Shown: positions 23,159-32,249 of the stretch, in pieces
Numbering within the stretch: position 1 is the first letter of the stretch
Layout of the letters: every line of letters starts with the position of its first letter
Assembly: GCA_020247305.1 (NCBI GenBank)
Contig: JADCJE010000054.1
Location: 1-34,798, forward strand
DNA from: Phycisphaerales bacterium
GTDB taxonomy: Bacteria; Planctomycetota; UBA1135; UBA2386
Length of the DNA: 34,798 nucleotides
Direction: 5' to 3'
Position numbers and translations under genes: made by a program
Notes under the pieces: generated by a model
What the model was told of the DNA's origin: nothing
What the model saw: only the letters and a program-made list of their open reading frames with translations
Database searches by the model: none

Positions 23159-23527
23159 ATGCCCGACCCGCTCGACGACGCGCTGCGCACGGGCCGCCTC
23201 GACCTGCACGGCCGCACCAAGGCCGAAGCCGAGGCGGCGCTGCGCGCGTTCCTCGCCGCGGCGCGAGCGCGCGGCACGCTGGCGGTCGCCGTGATCCACG
23301 GCCACGGCACCGGCGTCCTGCGCGAGCACGTGCGCAAGCTGCTCGACGGCATGCCGGACGCGGTCGCCGACTACGGACCGTTGCCGCCTGGCGATGGCGT
23401 CGGCGTCAAGGTGCGGCTGCGCGGCGCCCCGGCCGCGACGCCGCCGCCGAAGGGCCGCGCCGAGCACGTCGCCACCGCCCGCGACCTGCTGCGCGCGGCG
23501 CGGCGGCTCGAGCCGCCGGGGCGGTGA
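23159..23527 (+). CDS. Stand-alone Smr-domain protein
   Basis: A 122-aa protein that is almost entirely an Smr (small MutS-related) domain. LDLHGRT at residues 14-20 and HGHGTGVLREHVRKLL at 47-62 are the two signature blocks. Smr domains are DNA or RNA nicking endonucleases; the same domain ends MutS2. The C-terminal ~35 residues are Pro/Arg-rich. The start at 23159 follows a 141-bp divergent spacer from the GT39-like gene. Only 3 bp separate its stop from the convergent metallopeptidase gene. Confidence 0.85.
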   Translation: MPDPLDDALRTGRLDLHGRTKAEAEAALRAFLAAARARGTLAVAVIHGHGTGVLREHVRKLLDGMPDAVADYGPLPPGDGVGVKVRLRGAPAATPPPKGRAEHVATARDLLRAARRLEPPGR

Positions 23528-23530
23528 GCG

Positions 23531-24979
23531 TCACTTCGGCGGCGCGTCCGCGGGCTTGGCCGCAGGCTTCGGCGGCACGGCCTTGGCGCCCACCGCGTCG
23601 AGCAGTTCGCGCACGAGCGTCTTGTGCGCGTCGTCGTCGGGCGGCGCGCCACTGAAGATCGTCTCGACGACGATCCGGCCGCGGCAGGCGTCGATGGTCG
23701 CCATCTCGACCTTGGCGAGGCCGGCGCGCATCGACTTGCGCTGCAGGTGCCCGACGAGCCCGTCTTCGGCGAGCGGCGTCGCGGTGCCGCCGAGGATGCG
23801 GATCGCGCCGGTCTTCATCGCCTCGTCCTTCTTGCGGCCGAGCTCCGCCGCCAGTTCGATCCAGCGCGCGGCGCTCGCCTCCGTGTCGAACTCCATCACC
23901 GCGGCGATCACGCTCTTCGACTGCGGGCGCTCCATCGGTGTCGCCTGCACGGCGCGGCAGGCGCGCAGCGACCGGACGAGCGCGTCAACGTCGGCCTGCG
24001 GCAGCAGCGTCAGGCCGGACGCGAGTTGCTTGCCGGTGACGTCCAGCCGCGTCGTCCGCCACGCGTCGCCGAGCCACGCTTCGAGCCGTCCGAGCGCCGG
24101 TTCGGCGTCGTACACGGCCGCCGGCCGCGAGCTCGGGTCGAGGTACCACTGCGGATGCAGCACGGTGTCCTGGTCCATCGGCGGCGCGCCGAACACGCGC
24201 TCGGCGCCGCGCTCGGGGTCGTTCGCCAGCACGGCGGCCACGAAGTCCTCGCCATCGTGGTAGGCGAACGCCATCGTCGCTGCGCCGGCGCGCGCCAGCA
24301 GCAGCGCCGCCTCGCCGCCCTTGCCGACGCTCGCCGGCACCTGCGCCACCGACTCGCGCATGGCGTCGAAGCCCGCCATCCAGCCGCTCTGGCCGCAGAT
24401 GCGCCGCGCCTGCAACTGCGCATGGCCTTCGAGCACCGCGTTGAACGCCGTCGCCGCTTCGCTCGTCTTGGTCTCGCGCAGGCGCGCCGTGAAGTCGAAC
24501 CGGCGGTCGTCGTAGGCGTGGCACAGCTCGTGCACCATGACCGCGCGCAGGCCGACGTCGGCGGTCAGCGTCGGCCGATCGAGCGCGGTGGCGACCTTCT
24601 GCCACGTCGGCGCGACGACGAAGAACGCCTTCTCGGCCCACGAGTACTTGGCGTAGAGCATGGCGCCGAGCTGCTTGCCGAGTTGCTCGGCTTCGGCTGC
24701 GGCCTTCGCCGCGTCGGGTTGGCGCAACTGCACGAGCGGCAGGTTCTCGCGCGCCACGAGCCGCGACACTTCGGCGGTCGTCGCGAGGCGCAGCGGCACC
24801 GCCGGGTCGAGCGGGCCGCCGAGGGCCTTGGCGCACGCCTTCAGCGCGTCGGCATAGGCCTCCTGGAGGCGTGCTTCGGTCACTTCGCTCGGCGCCGCCG
24901 GCGCAGTCTGCGCCGCGGCCGCGGCGATGAGGAGGAGGCACGGCAGGGCACGAACGCTGCGGGGCATGGCTGTGGTCAT
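23531..24979 (-). CDS. Secreted HExxH putative metallopeptidase, unnamed family
   Basis: A 482-aa protein with a signal peptide (1-24: LPCLLLIAAAAAQ). A zinc-binding H150-E-L-C-H154 lies in AVMVHELCHAYDD. A glutamate in AVLEGHAQLQA (E184), 30 residues on, is well placed as the third ligand, as in gluzincins, although the EGHA block is unlike thermolysin's. The second half (~230-482) is alpha/beta with no motif I know and ends in a Lys/Pro/Ala tail. I do not recognise the family by name; proteolysis is inferred from the zinc motif only. The ATG at 24967 is an equally good start. Confidence 0.75.
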   Translation of the reverse strand: MTTAMPRSVRALPCLLLIAAAAAQTAPAAPSEVTEARLQEAYADALKACAKALGGPLDPAVPLRLATTAEVSRLVARENLPLVQLRQPDAAKAAAEAEQLGKQLGAMLYAKYSWAEKAFFVVAPTWQKVATALDRPTLTADVGLRAVMVHELCHAYDDRRFDFTARLRETKTSEAATAFNAVLEGHAQLQARRICGQSGWMAGFDAMRESVAQVPASVGKGGEAALLLARAGAATMAFAYHDGEDFVAAVLANDPERGAERVFGAPPMDQDTVLHPQWYLDPSSRPAAVYDAEPALGRLEAWLGDAWRTTRLDVTGKQLASGLTLLPQADVDALVRSLRACRAVQATPMERPQSKSVIAAVMEFDTEASAARWIELAAELGRKKDEAMKTGAIRILGGTATPLAEDGLVGHLQRKSMRAGLAKVEMATIDACRGRIVVETIFSGAPPDDDAHKTLVRELLDAVGAKAVPPKPAAKPADAPPK

Positions 24980-25058
24980 GGTGGTCGCGGTCGAAGCGCG
25001 TCAGGGCGCATGGTACGCCGAGAGGGGTTGGCGAGGCGCAGTGCTTCCGCCTGCCGTC

Positions 25059-25439
25059 GTGGGAAGAGCCTCTCGGCTGCTGTGTCCCCGATCCTCTGCT
25101 GTCTGCTTCGGCGCCGTCTGCGTCCATCTGCTGGTCGCGGTGTGCATCGTCGCGGTCGCGTCCACGGCCGCGACCAAGCTGCGCGAGTTCGCTCGGATCG
25201 CTGTCCGGTCGGCCGTGCTCCTCGTCGCGCAGGCGGTGGTGACGATCTGGGTGACGAGCGCGCCGCCGGAGGGCGTCGCCGTCGGTCGTTGGCTGGCGCT
25301 GTCGATCGGGTTCGCCTTCGTGCATCACGCGGCGCTCGCCGGACTCGTCGTTGCCGTGCTGCGCGCGCTCGCCGACCTTGCCTCCGCGCTGCGCCTCGAC
25401 CTCGCGGTCCAGCAGCAGAACGCGCCGGATGAAGGCTGA
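25059..25439 (+). CDS. Small membrane protein of unknown function
   Basis: About 126 aa if the GTG at 25059 is used; GTG 25041 and upstream ATGs are also in frame, but the latter overlap the divergent gene. Three hydrophobic segments are visible: VCFGAVCVHLLVAVCIVAVA, SAVLLVAQAVVTIWV and WLALSIGFAFVHHAALAGLV with a HisHis pair, then an amphipathic C-terminal helix ending NAPDEG. Third codon positions are strongly G/C, as in real genes here, which argues against a shadow frame. No family recognised. Confidence 0.55.
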   Translation: MGRASRLLCPRSSAVCFGAVCVHLLVAVCIVAVASTAATKLREFARIAVRSAVLLVAQAVVTIWVTSAPPEGVAVGRWLALSIGFAFVHHAALAGLVVAVLRALADLASALRLDLAVQQQNAPDEG

Positions 25440-25515
25440 GCGTCGGCGCGTCCGATCCGTCGGCGCATGGTCCTGCTCGTGCGCGCCGGCGTGCAGGTCG
25501 CCCGGACGGCGCGGC

Positions 25516-27300
25516 TCACCGCGGCACGAGCCGCAGCGAACGCAGGTTGAGCACGGCCTCGCCGGGCTTGCTGGTGGCGCGCAGCGCGATCTCGCTGCGC
25601 CCTGCCGGCAGCGTCAGTTCGCCGAGCTCGATCGTGCGGTAGCGCTGCCAGCCGCCGGTGCCCGCGACGCGGAACGCGACCTTGGCGTCGCCGCACGCCA
25701 GCGTGCACTCGGCGCCCGCCGACTCGTCCTTGCACGCGATCTCGGCGACCGCGGCGTAGCGGCCGGCGCGCTCGACGACGATCGGCCAGCTGGCGTGCGC
25801 CGCCGGGTCGAGCCAGTAGCCGAGGTTGTACGTCACGTCGCCGACCGCCCCGACCTGCTCGATGCGCAACTGCGGACCGTGCAGCGTCGCGTCGTGCGGC
25901 GTCAGTGCGAAGGCGCCGTCGGCGGCCGGGCCGACGGCGAACGGCAGCGGCGCGAGGTCGCCGGTCAGGTGCAGGGCGACGACGCTGCACGCCGCGTCGG
26001 TCGGCTTGCCGGGCAGTTCGAGCAAGAGGCCGGCGTCGGTCGCCGCGACGGCGACCGGCGCGCTGCTGCCGAGCAGGCGGATGCCGTCGACCGTGGCCTT
26101 CGCCGGCACGCGCAGCGCGCCGTCCGCCGGCCAGTCGAACACCAGCAGGTAGAGCATGTCGGCCTTGCGCGTGGCGCGGCCCCAAGGCAGCTGCGCGAAC
26201 GGGCTCGCCGTGGTGCCGTAGATCGCCTCGCCGTGCGTCTGCAGCCACTTGCCGACGCCGCGCAAGGCCGCCTGCGCCGGCTCGGGCACGCGGCCCTTCT
26301 GGTCCGGGCCGATGTTGAGCAGCAGGTTGCCGCCCTTGCTGACGACGTCGCACAGCAGGCGCACGACCGTCGTCGTGTCCTTCCAGTTGGCGTCGTGCGC
26401 GCTGTAGCCGTAGCTCTCGTTGAGCGTGTGGTTGACCTCCCAGTCCATGCCCGGGAGGCCCGTCGGCGGCACGTACTTCTCCGGCGTGCCGTAGTCGCCG
26501 TTCTTGTTCTCCAGGCCCTCGTACAGCCGGTTGTTGACCAGGATGCCCGGCTGCTTGTCGCGCATGAGCTGCAGCAGCGCCGACGCGCCCCAGGCCTCGC
26601 CCTGCCGTTGCTTGTCGGAGTAGTCGAACCAGATCGTCGCCAGTTCGCCGTAGTTGCTCAGCAGTTCGTCGACGTGGGCGCGGACGTAGGCCTTGTAGTC
26701 CTCGTGGTTCCGGCCGCGCTTGTCGAGCGGGTAGGCCGGCAGCGCCATCGGGTAGGCCTCGGGGTGCTGCCAGTCGAGCAGCGAGTAGTAGAAGCCCGGC
26801 CGCAGGCCGCGCTGGCGCATCGCGTCGGCGAACTCGCGCGCGAGGTCGCGGCCCGCCGGCGAGACGTTGGTGCCGCCGGTGATCGGGTTGGCGAGCGAGT
26901 AGGGGGCCTTGGACTCGAACAGCGTGAAGCCGTCGTGGTGCTTGCTGGTCATCACCGCGTAGCGCATGCCGGCGGCGGCGGCGAGCTCGGCCCACGCATC
27001 CATGCAGCCGGCTTCGGGATGGAACAGCGGCTTCATCGCCGCCGCGTACTCGGCGCACGGCACTGCCGCCCAGTGCTGGATCCACTCGGCGTAGTGCTGC
27101 GGGTAGACCTTGCCGTTCCACGATCCGCCGGCCGGCGCGTACAGGCCGAAGTGCACGAACATGCCGAAGCGCGCTTCCCGCCACCACGCCATGCGCGCGT
27201 CGCGGTTGCCGGCCCACGCCGCCAGCTGCGGCGCGGGCGCGGCGGTCTGCGGATCCTGCGGGGCGAGGACGGCGGCGGCGAGCAGGGCGGCGACGAGCAT
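25516..27300 (-). CDS. Secreted GH29 alpha-L-fucosidase
   Basis: A 594-aa glycoside hydrolase family 29 enzyme that removes terminal L-fucose. The signal peptide is 1-14 (LVAALLAAAVLAP). The catalytic TIM barrel (~25-365) has the WWREARFGMFVHFGLY start, KHHDGFTLF (120-128), YYSLLDWQHP and the nucleophile D226 in ATIWFDYSDK, then GGNLLLNIGPDQKG. A beta domain follows (~375-460). The last ~110 residues form a carbohydrate-binding-like sandwich (YNLGYWLDPAAHASWPIVVE to the end, with GWQRYRTIELGELTLPAG). The acid/base residue of GH29 is not conserved in position, so I do not assign it. Last gene of the minus-strand run of secreted proteins, 49 bp after the LamG protein. Confidence 0.93.
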   Translation of the reverse strand: MLVAALLAAAVLAPQDPQTAAPAPQLAAWAGNRDARMAWWREARFGMFVHFGLYAPAGGSWNGKVYPQHYAEWIQHWAAVPCAEYAAAMKPLFHPEAGCMDAWAELAAAAGMRYAVMTSKHHDGFTLFESKAPYSLANPITGGTNVSPAGRDLAREFADAMRQRGLRPGFYYSLLDWQHPEAYPMALPAYPLDKRGRNHEDYKAYVRAHVDELLSNYGELATIWFDYSDKQRQGEAWGASALLQLMRDKQPGILVNNRLYEGLENKNGDYGTPEKYVPPTGLPGMDWEVNHTLNESYGYSAHDANWKDTTTVVRLLCDVVSKGGNLLLNIGPDQKGRVPEPAQAALRGVGKWLQTHGEAIYGTTASPFAQLPWGRATRKADMLYLLVFDWPADGALRVPAKATVDGIRLLGSSAPVAVAATDAGLLLELPGKPTDAACSVVALHLTGDLAPLPFAVGPAADGAFALTPHDATLHGPQLRIEQVGAVGDVTYNLGYWLDPAAHASWPIVVERAGRYAAVAEIACKDESAGAECTLACGDAKVAFRVAGTGGWQRYRTIELGELTLPAGRSEIALRATSKPGEAVLNLRSLRLVPR

Positions 27301-27349
27301 CGCGACAGGCTAGCCGGCCGCGGCCTTCGGATGGCCGCCGAGATGCCGC

Positions 27350-29167
27350 TCAGCGCGACGTGCGCGTGCAGTGGGCCGTGCCCAGCCGCCGCGGGTGCGC
27401 GCCGTGGCCGGAGCGGTCGGTCGTCCAGGGGCCGAAGTCGGCGTCGCACGGCAGCAGCAGCACGGTGTCGGCGTCCGGTTCGTGGTTGGCGGCCGGCGCG
27501 AAGTCGGCGGCGTAGCGGGCCACGCGGCACAGGCGCACGTCGTCGAGCAGGCCGGCGAACCCGTCGCGCAGCGCGCCGTCGGCGGCAAGCGCGGCGCCGA
27601 CGAGGAACGGGCCGTCGTCGGCGCTGCGCGCGCCGATGGCCGGCGTCGCGGCGGCAAGCCTGCCGTCCAGATAGACGCGCAGGGTCGCGCCGTCGTGCAC
27701 GACGGCGACGTGCGTCCACCGGCCGCGCGCCAGCGACCCCGTCGCGGTGCGCGCGCGGGCGATGCCGTCGCGCACCGCGACCTCGCCGACGACCGCGCCG
27801 TCGTCGACGGCGAGCGCGACTTCGCGCCCGCGGCCCTTGCTGGCGATCGTCCGCCGCCCCGACACGTCGTCGGGCCGCGCCCACGCCTCCAGCGTGAGTC
27901 CCGGGCCGTCGAGCGCGGTCTGGGCGCCGCTCGCGCGCAGCGCCGCGCCCTCGCCGTCGAGCGCCAGAGCGCCCGCGGCGGCGGCGCGCTCGCGGCCGAG
28001 CGCCGCGGGCGGCGGCAGCGGCAGGAAGAAGTCGATCGGCGGCAGCCCGAGCGGTCCCGCGGGCGTGCGCAGGTCCGCCCGCGCGCGCAGCAGCGGCAGC
28101 GCGAACGGTTCGCCCGGCGACGCGGCCTTGCGCACGGTGAAGCGCGTCGTCGCGACGCCCTGCGGCGGCACGACGAGGTGTTCGTGGTCGGGCGCAAAGG
28201 TCCAGCCGCCGTCGGCGATCGGCGTGGCCTCGACGTCGATCGGCAGGCCGGCGGGATTGCGGAAGCGCAGCACGACGGTGGCGTCGACGCGGCCGTCGAG
28301 GCCCACGGCATCGCCGCCGCCTGCGGCGAGCGCGCGGTCGAGTTCGACCGCCAGTCCGGCGGCGACGGCGAGCGCACCTTCGCTGACGGCGGGGGAGACG
28401 CGGTCGAGGTCGCGCGCGGCGCCGAGCGCGACCGTCGTCGCCCGCACCTGCGCACCCCGCACGGTGAACAGGCTCGTGCCGACGCCGAAGCCCGCCGCCG
28501 GCGCGTCGAGCGGCGGTGTATCCCCGAGGGACGGCAGGGCGTAGTAGGCGACGCCGTCGCGCGCCTCGTCGCGGCGCGCTCCCGCAGCGCCCCCGGCCAG
28601 CACGGCGCGCACGACGCCCGACGCCGCGATCGCCGCGTGCCACGGCGCAAACGCAGCGGCGTCGGCGCCGGCCCAGCGCACCCGCGGGAACGCCAGCACG
28701 ACGCCGGCGACGCCGCGGCCCTTCGCCAGCGTGAGCGTGGCCTGCAGCCACGCCAGCGCCGCGGGGTCGTCGGCGATCGCCGTGTCGGCGAGCGCGACGA
28801 ACCAATGGCCGGCGCCGGCCATGGCGCGGCCGTGTGGACTCTCGGCGACGACCTCCGCGCGAAGGGGCGCCTTGGCGCCGGGCGGCGGCGCCCACGGCGT
28901 GCGCAGCCGTGCGAGCGCTGCGTGCCATGCGCCGGAGCCGCCGTCGTCGCACGGCGGCAGCGCGATGGCGAAGTCGGCGTCGAGCGCGTCGACGTCGACG
29001 ACCGCCTGCTGCAGGCGCATGGCGGCATCGGGCGTCGCGAACGGGCCGCCGCCGATCACGGCGACGCGCACGGCCGCCGGCGCGGTCCGCGGCGCTGGCG
29101 CGGCGTCCTGCGCCGGCAGCAGGCAGGCGAGGATCGGCAGCGCGGCGGCGCGGAGGGTTCGCTTCAT
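27350..29167 (-). CDS. Secreted protein with degenerate phosphoesterase domain and LamG domain
   Basis: A 605-aa protein. The signal peptide is 1-20 (LPILACLLPAQ). Residues ~33-270 follow the outline of a calcineurin-like phosphoesterase: VRVAVIGGGPFATPDAAMRL, then LDADFAIALPP, then GVAGVVLAFPRVRW. The metal-binding D-x-H, GD-x-x, GNHD and GH-x-H motifs are missing (GGGPF stands where D-[TS]-H-F would be), so this part is probably catalytically dead. A beta linker (~295-390) follows. Residues ~405-570 are a LamG/concanavalin-like sandwich, with LTLEAWARPDD, RGRWTHVAVVHDG, LRVYLDG and LDDVRLCRVARY. Its ATG overlaps the stop of the YHYH-phosphoesterase gene (ATGA), so the two are coupled. A binding or scaffold role is likely. 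Confidence 0.8.
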   Translation of the reverse strand: MKRTLRAAALPILACLLPAQDAAPAPRTAPAAVRVAVIGGGPFATPDAAMRLQQAVVDVDALDADFAIALPPCDDGGSGAWHAALARLRTPWAPPPGAKAPLRAEVVAESPHGRAMAGAGHWFVALADTAIADDPAALAWLQATLTLAKGRGVAGVVLAFPRVRWAGADAAAFAPWHAAIAASGVVRAVLAGGAAGARRDEARDGVAYYALPSLGDTPPLDAPAAGFGVGTSLFTVRGAQVRATTVALGAARDLDRVSPAVSEGALAVAAGLAVELDRALAAGGGDAVGLDGRVDATVVLRFRNPAGLPIDVEATPIADGGWTFAPDHEHLVVPPQGVATTRFTVRKAASPGEPFALPLLRARADLRTPAGPLGLPPIDFFLPLPPPAALGRERAAAAGALALDGEGAALRASGAQTALDGPGLTLEAWARPDDVSGRRTIASKGRGREVALAVDDGAVVGEVAVRDGIARARTATGSLARGRWTHVAVVHDGATLRVYLDGRLAAATPAIGARSADDGPFLVGAALAADGALRDGFAGLLDDVRLCRVARYAADFAPAANHEPDADTVLLLPCDADFGPWTTDRSGHGAHPRRLGTAHCTRTSR

Positions 29168-32106
29168 CGGCCGGCGGGTCGCGTCAACTCGTACGAGTGC
29201 ACGACGGCGCCGTTCTGGTCCGTCGCGCTGCGCTGCGGCGACAGGCCGTCGACCGCGGAACGCACGTAGCTGACGGTGACGGTCGCCGGGGCGACGTCGA
29301 CGCGCAAGTGTCCGGGGCTGCCGAGCACCGTGCCCGACGTGTAGCCGTACTCCTCGGCCGTGCGGGTGCCGCCGCGCGGGTTGCCGGGCTGCGGCACGCA
29401 CTGGTAGGCGATGCCGTCCTTCTCGGCGCGCACGTACAGGTGGTCGTGGCCGTGGAAGACGGCGGCGACGCCGTGCTGACGCAGCACGTCGTGGATCGGC
29501 ATCGGCCAGCCCGGACGGCGCTGCGCGAAGCCGGCGCTGCCGTCGGCGTTGGCGCCGCCCCATTCGAAGAACGGCGCCGCCTCGGCGCCGCCGCGGCTGG
29601 CCTTGCCGCGGCCGCCGACGAGGTGGTGGATGAACACGAACTTCCACGGCGCCTGCGACTTCGCCAGCGTGGCGGCGAGCCAGTCGTACTGCGCGCGGCC
29701 GAGCGTCATCGTCCAACTCTCGTCGGTTGGTTCGGTCTCGGATGCGCCGCGGCGGCGCGCGGTCGTCGGCCAGAACGGGTCGAGCACGCACAGCAGCGCG
29801 CTGCCCCACTCGAAGGCGTAGTGGTGGCCAGCGCCGTCGCTGCCGGCGGCGGTGCGGCCGCTGTACATGCCGCCCTCGCCGGCGACCGGCGGCGGGAAGA
29901 GGCGCGTGCGGCGCGCGTACGACCAGCCGGCGATGTCGTCGGCGCCGCGGCCGCCGACGCCGTTCTCGCCGTCGTGGTTGCCGAGGACCATGAACAGCGG
30001 CGCCTGGTCGCACAACTGGCCGAAGTACCAGCGCTGCGCGTCGTACTGCGCCGCGGCCTCGTGGAAGTCGCGGCGCTTGTCGGTCATGAACGTGTCGCCG
30101 AGGTCGACGTGGAAGTCGGGCGCGTCGGCCTTGGCGTTCGCCAGCGCCTGCACGTAGACGGGCGGCGACATCGTCGTGTCGAGGTGCGAGTCGGCGATCA
30201 CCGTGAAGCGGAACGGCGACGACGGCGCGCGCGGCGTGCGGAACGTGCGCTCGTCGCCGGCGTCGAACGAGCCGGCGCCCGCCTTGGGCCGTCGACGCAG
30301 CCGGTAGCTGTGCGCGGCGTCGGGCGACAGCCCGGTCAGTTCGAACACGACCGCTTCGCCCTTGGCGAGCGCTTGCGGCTTCGTCGCCATCTGCTTGCCG
30401 CCGACCGTCCCGTACTCGACGAACGCCTCGCCGCCGTCGTGGTCGACGACGCTCAGCGCGACCGAGGTGGCCGTCGGGCGCACGAGGATCGCGTTGTAGG
30501 CGTGCGCGGGCACGTCGGTGAGGAAGCCGGACTGCAGCGCGGCGTAGCCCTTGCCGCCTGCCTTGCCCTGGCCGCCGCCGCCCTGGCCTTGGCCCTGCTG
30601 GTCTTGCCCGCGTTGGCCTTGTCCCTGCCCGCCGCGTTCGCCGGCCTCGGCTTTCGTCACCACGCCGTCGGCGTCGCGGTCGGCGCGGTCGAACATGCGC
30701 TGCGCGGTGCGCTGGATCTCGTCGGCGGTGACGACGTCGTCGCCGTCGCGGTCGACCTCGCGCCAGTGCTGCTTGACGAAGCCGCCCATCGCCGAGCGGC
30801 CAGCGCCCGGCGCGTCGCGTTCCGCCGTCGACACGGCGCCGTCCGCGTCGCGGTCGAAGCCCTTCGTCGTCGCGGCGCACTCGGCGTCGAGTTCCTGCTG
30901 CGAGATCGTGTCGTTGCGGTCGGAGTCGATCTCGGCGAGGTGCGCGGCGAGCCACGGCTGCGCTGGCGCGGCGTCGCCGCCGGTCGTCGGTCCTCGCGGC
31001 GGCGGCGGCGTCTCGCCGCCGCCTTGCCCAGGGCGCTGCGCCCCGCCCTGGCCGCCGCGTTGCCCGCCGCGCTGCCCGCCGCCGCGATTGCCGCCGGGCG
31101 GCGGCGGCGGATTCGATTGCCCGCCGCCCTGCGCCTCCCCGCCGCCCTGCGCCGGCGACTGGCCGCCCCGCTGGCCGCCGCCAGGCCGCCGCGTGCCGCC
31201 GCGGTGCGTCTCTTCCTTCACCGTGCCGTCCGGCAGCGTGAACACGAAGTGCGCGCCGCCGCCCTCCAGCAGCGTGTACTTGACGCTGCCCTTCTTGCCG
31301 CGCTGGTCGTAGACGAGCGTGTACGTCTTGCCGTCGGCGGCCTTCTGGAACGACTCGATGACGGCCCCGCGCAGCGGCGTCGTCGCCTCGCGGATCGGGT
31401 GCGCGTGCGGCTGCGGATCGACCTCGCCGTCGCGCTCGACGATCTCGCCGTGGAAGCCGCCGTTGAGGTACGGGTACTCGCGCGTCGCGTGGTAGTGGTA
31501 GCCGAGCTTGTCGTGCTCGTGGCCGTTCATCGCGTCGAGCTTCTTCGCCGGCGAACCGTCCGGCTCGGTGAAGCCGTAGATCGGGTAGCCGTCGAGCGCG
31601 TAGGCGACCGGGATCGACGGGTCGCCGCCATTCAGGAACACCGGCGCGATGTGGTAGTGGTAGTCGTCGGCGCGGCCGGAGTGGCCGCCGAACAGGTCGA
31701 GCTCGCCGGCCAGATAGGTGTCGGTGCGGCCGTCGTTCTTGATCGGGTTGAAGATCGGCACCCCATTGATCGCGATCGCGATCGCGCCGCGGAAGAACGC
31801 CGTCTTCGCCGACTTCGGCTGCGCCGCCGGCTTCGGCGTCAGCGGCACGCGCCAGCTGTTGTCGCCGGTGTACGGCTGCGGCAGCGGCACCTGCTGCTGC
31901 CAGGCCGTGATCTCCGTCATCATCTCGTGGTCGGGCATGCCGTCGGATTCGACGTACAGCCACTTGGCGTCCCAGCGGACCTTGACCTTGCCCGCGAATC
32001 GCTCGAAGGGCTTCGCCTGCGGCGGCCTGGCGCCGGACTGCTGGGCGGCGGCGAGGCTGGCGAGGACGAGCAGGGATGCGATCGGCAGCAGGCGCGGGTT
32101 TGGCAT
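29164..32106 (-). CDS. Secreted YHYH + EF-hand + metallophosphoesterase fusion
   Basis: A 980-aa protein. The signal peptide is 1-22. A YHYH domain (~40-290) has DYHYH at 148-152 and LGYHYHAT at 201-208. A Gly/Gln/Pro-rich linker (~302-380) follows, then four consecutive canonical EF-hand loops starting at D394, D418, D452 and D476, each 12 residues with acidic ligands at positions 1, 3 and 12. After a second Gly/Gln linker (~488-518), a fibronectin-like domain (~530-625) as in purple acid phosphatases precedes the phosphoesterase. The phosphoesterase has a full two-metal site: D639-S-H641, G670-D671, G709-N-H-D712, H827-H828 and G886-H-D-H889. It should hydrolyse phosphate esters outside the cytoplasm, with calcium binding probably stabilising it. 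It is coupled to the next gene by an ATGA overlap. Confidence 0.93.
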   Translation of the reverse strand: MPNPRLLPIASLLVLASLAAAQQSGARPPQAKPFERFAGKVKVRWDAKWLYVESDGMPDHEMMTEITAWQQQVPLPQPYTGDNSWRVPLTPKPAAQPKSAKTAFFRGAIAIAINGVPIFNPIKNDGRTDTYLAGELDLFGGHSGRADDYHYHIAPVFLNGGDPSIPVAYALDGYPIYGFTEPDGSPAKKLDAMNGHEHDKLGYHYHATREYPYLNGGFHGEIVERDGEVDPQPHAHPIREATTPLRGAVIESFQKAADGKTYTLVYDQRGKKGSVKYTLLEGGGAHFVFTLPDGTVKEETHRGGTRRPGGGQRGGQSPAQGGGEAQGGGQSNPPPPPGGNRGGGQRGGQRGGQGGAQRPGQGGGETPPPPRGPTTGGDAAPAQPWLAAHLAEIDSDRNDTISQQELDAECAATTKGFDRDADGAVSTAERDAPGAGRSAMGGFVKQHWREVDRDGDDVVTADEIQRTAQRMFDRADRDADGVVTKAEAGERGGQGQGQRGQDQQGQGQGGGGQGKAGGKGYAALQSGFLTDVPAHAYNAILVRPTATSVALSVVDHDGGEAFVEYGTVGGKQMATKPQALAKGEAVVFELTGLSPDAAHSYRLRRRPKAGAGSFDAGDERTFRTPRAPSSPFRFTVIADSHLDTTMSPPVYVQALANAKADAPDFHVDLGDTFMTDKRRDFHEAAAQYDAQRWYFGQLCDQAPLFMVLGNHDGENGVGGRGADDIAGWSYARRTRLFPPPVAGEGGMYSGRTAAGSDGAGHHYAFEWGSALLCVLDPFWPTTARRRGASETEPTDESWTMTLGRAQYDWLAATLAKSQAPWKFVFIHHLVGGRGKASRGGAEAAPFFEWGGANADGSAGFAQRRPGWPMPIHDVLRQHGVAAVFHGHDHLYVRAEKDGIAYQCVPQPGNPRGGTRTAEEYGYTSGTVLGSPGHLRVDVAPATVTVSYVRSAVDGLSPQRSATDQNGAVVHSYELTRPAGR

Positions 32107-32249
32107 CGTGCGGCGGCAGCGGGGACGGAGACCGCCGGGGAACGGATCCGCGCTCGCCCGATACACCGGAAGTTCCGTCCGCGACGGCGGTTGGGCGATG
32201 GGGCCCCAGTGCCGTGCGCCGGCCGCAGCCGCCGGACCGCCCTGGCGGC

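Noticed and set aside
23985..25328. Minus-strand frame spanning the membrane-protein gene and the metallopeptidase
   Set aside because: Asp/Arg/His-rich shadow; the metallopeptidase in the overlapping frame has a signal peptide and zinc motif.
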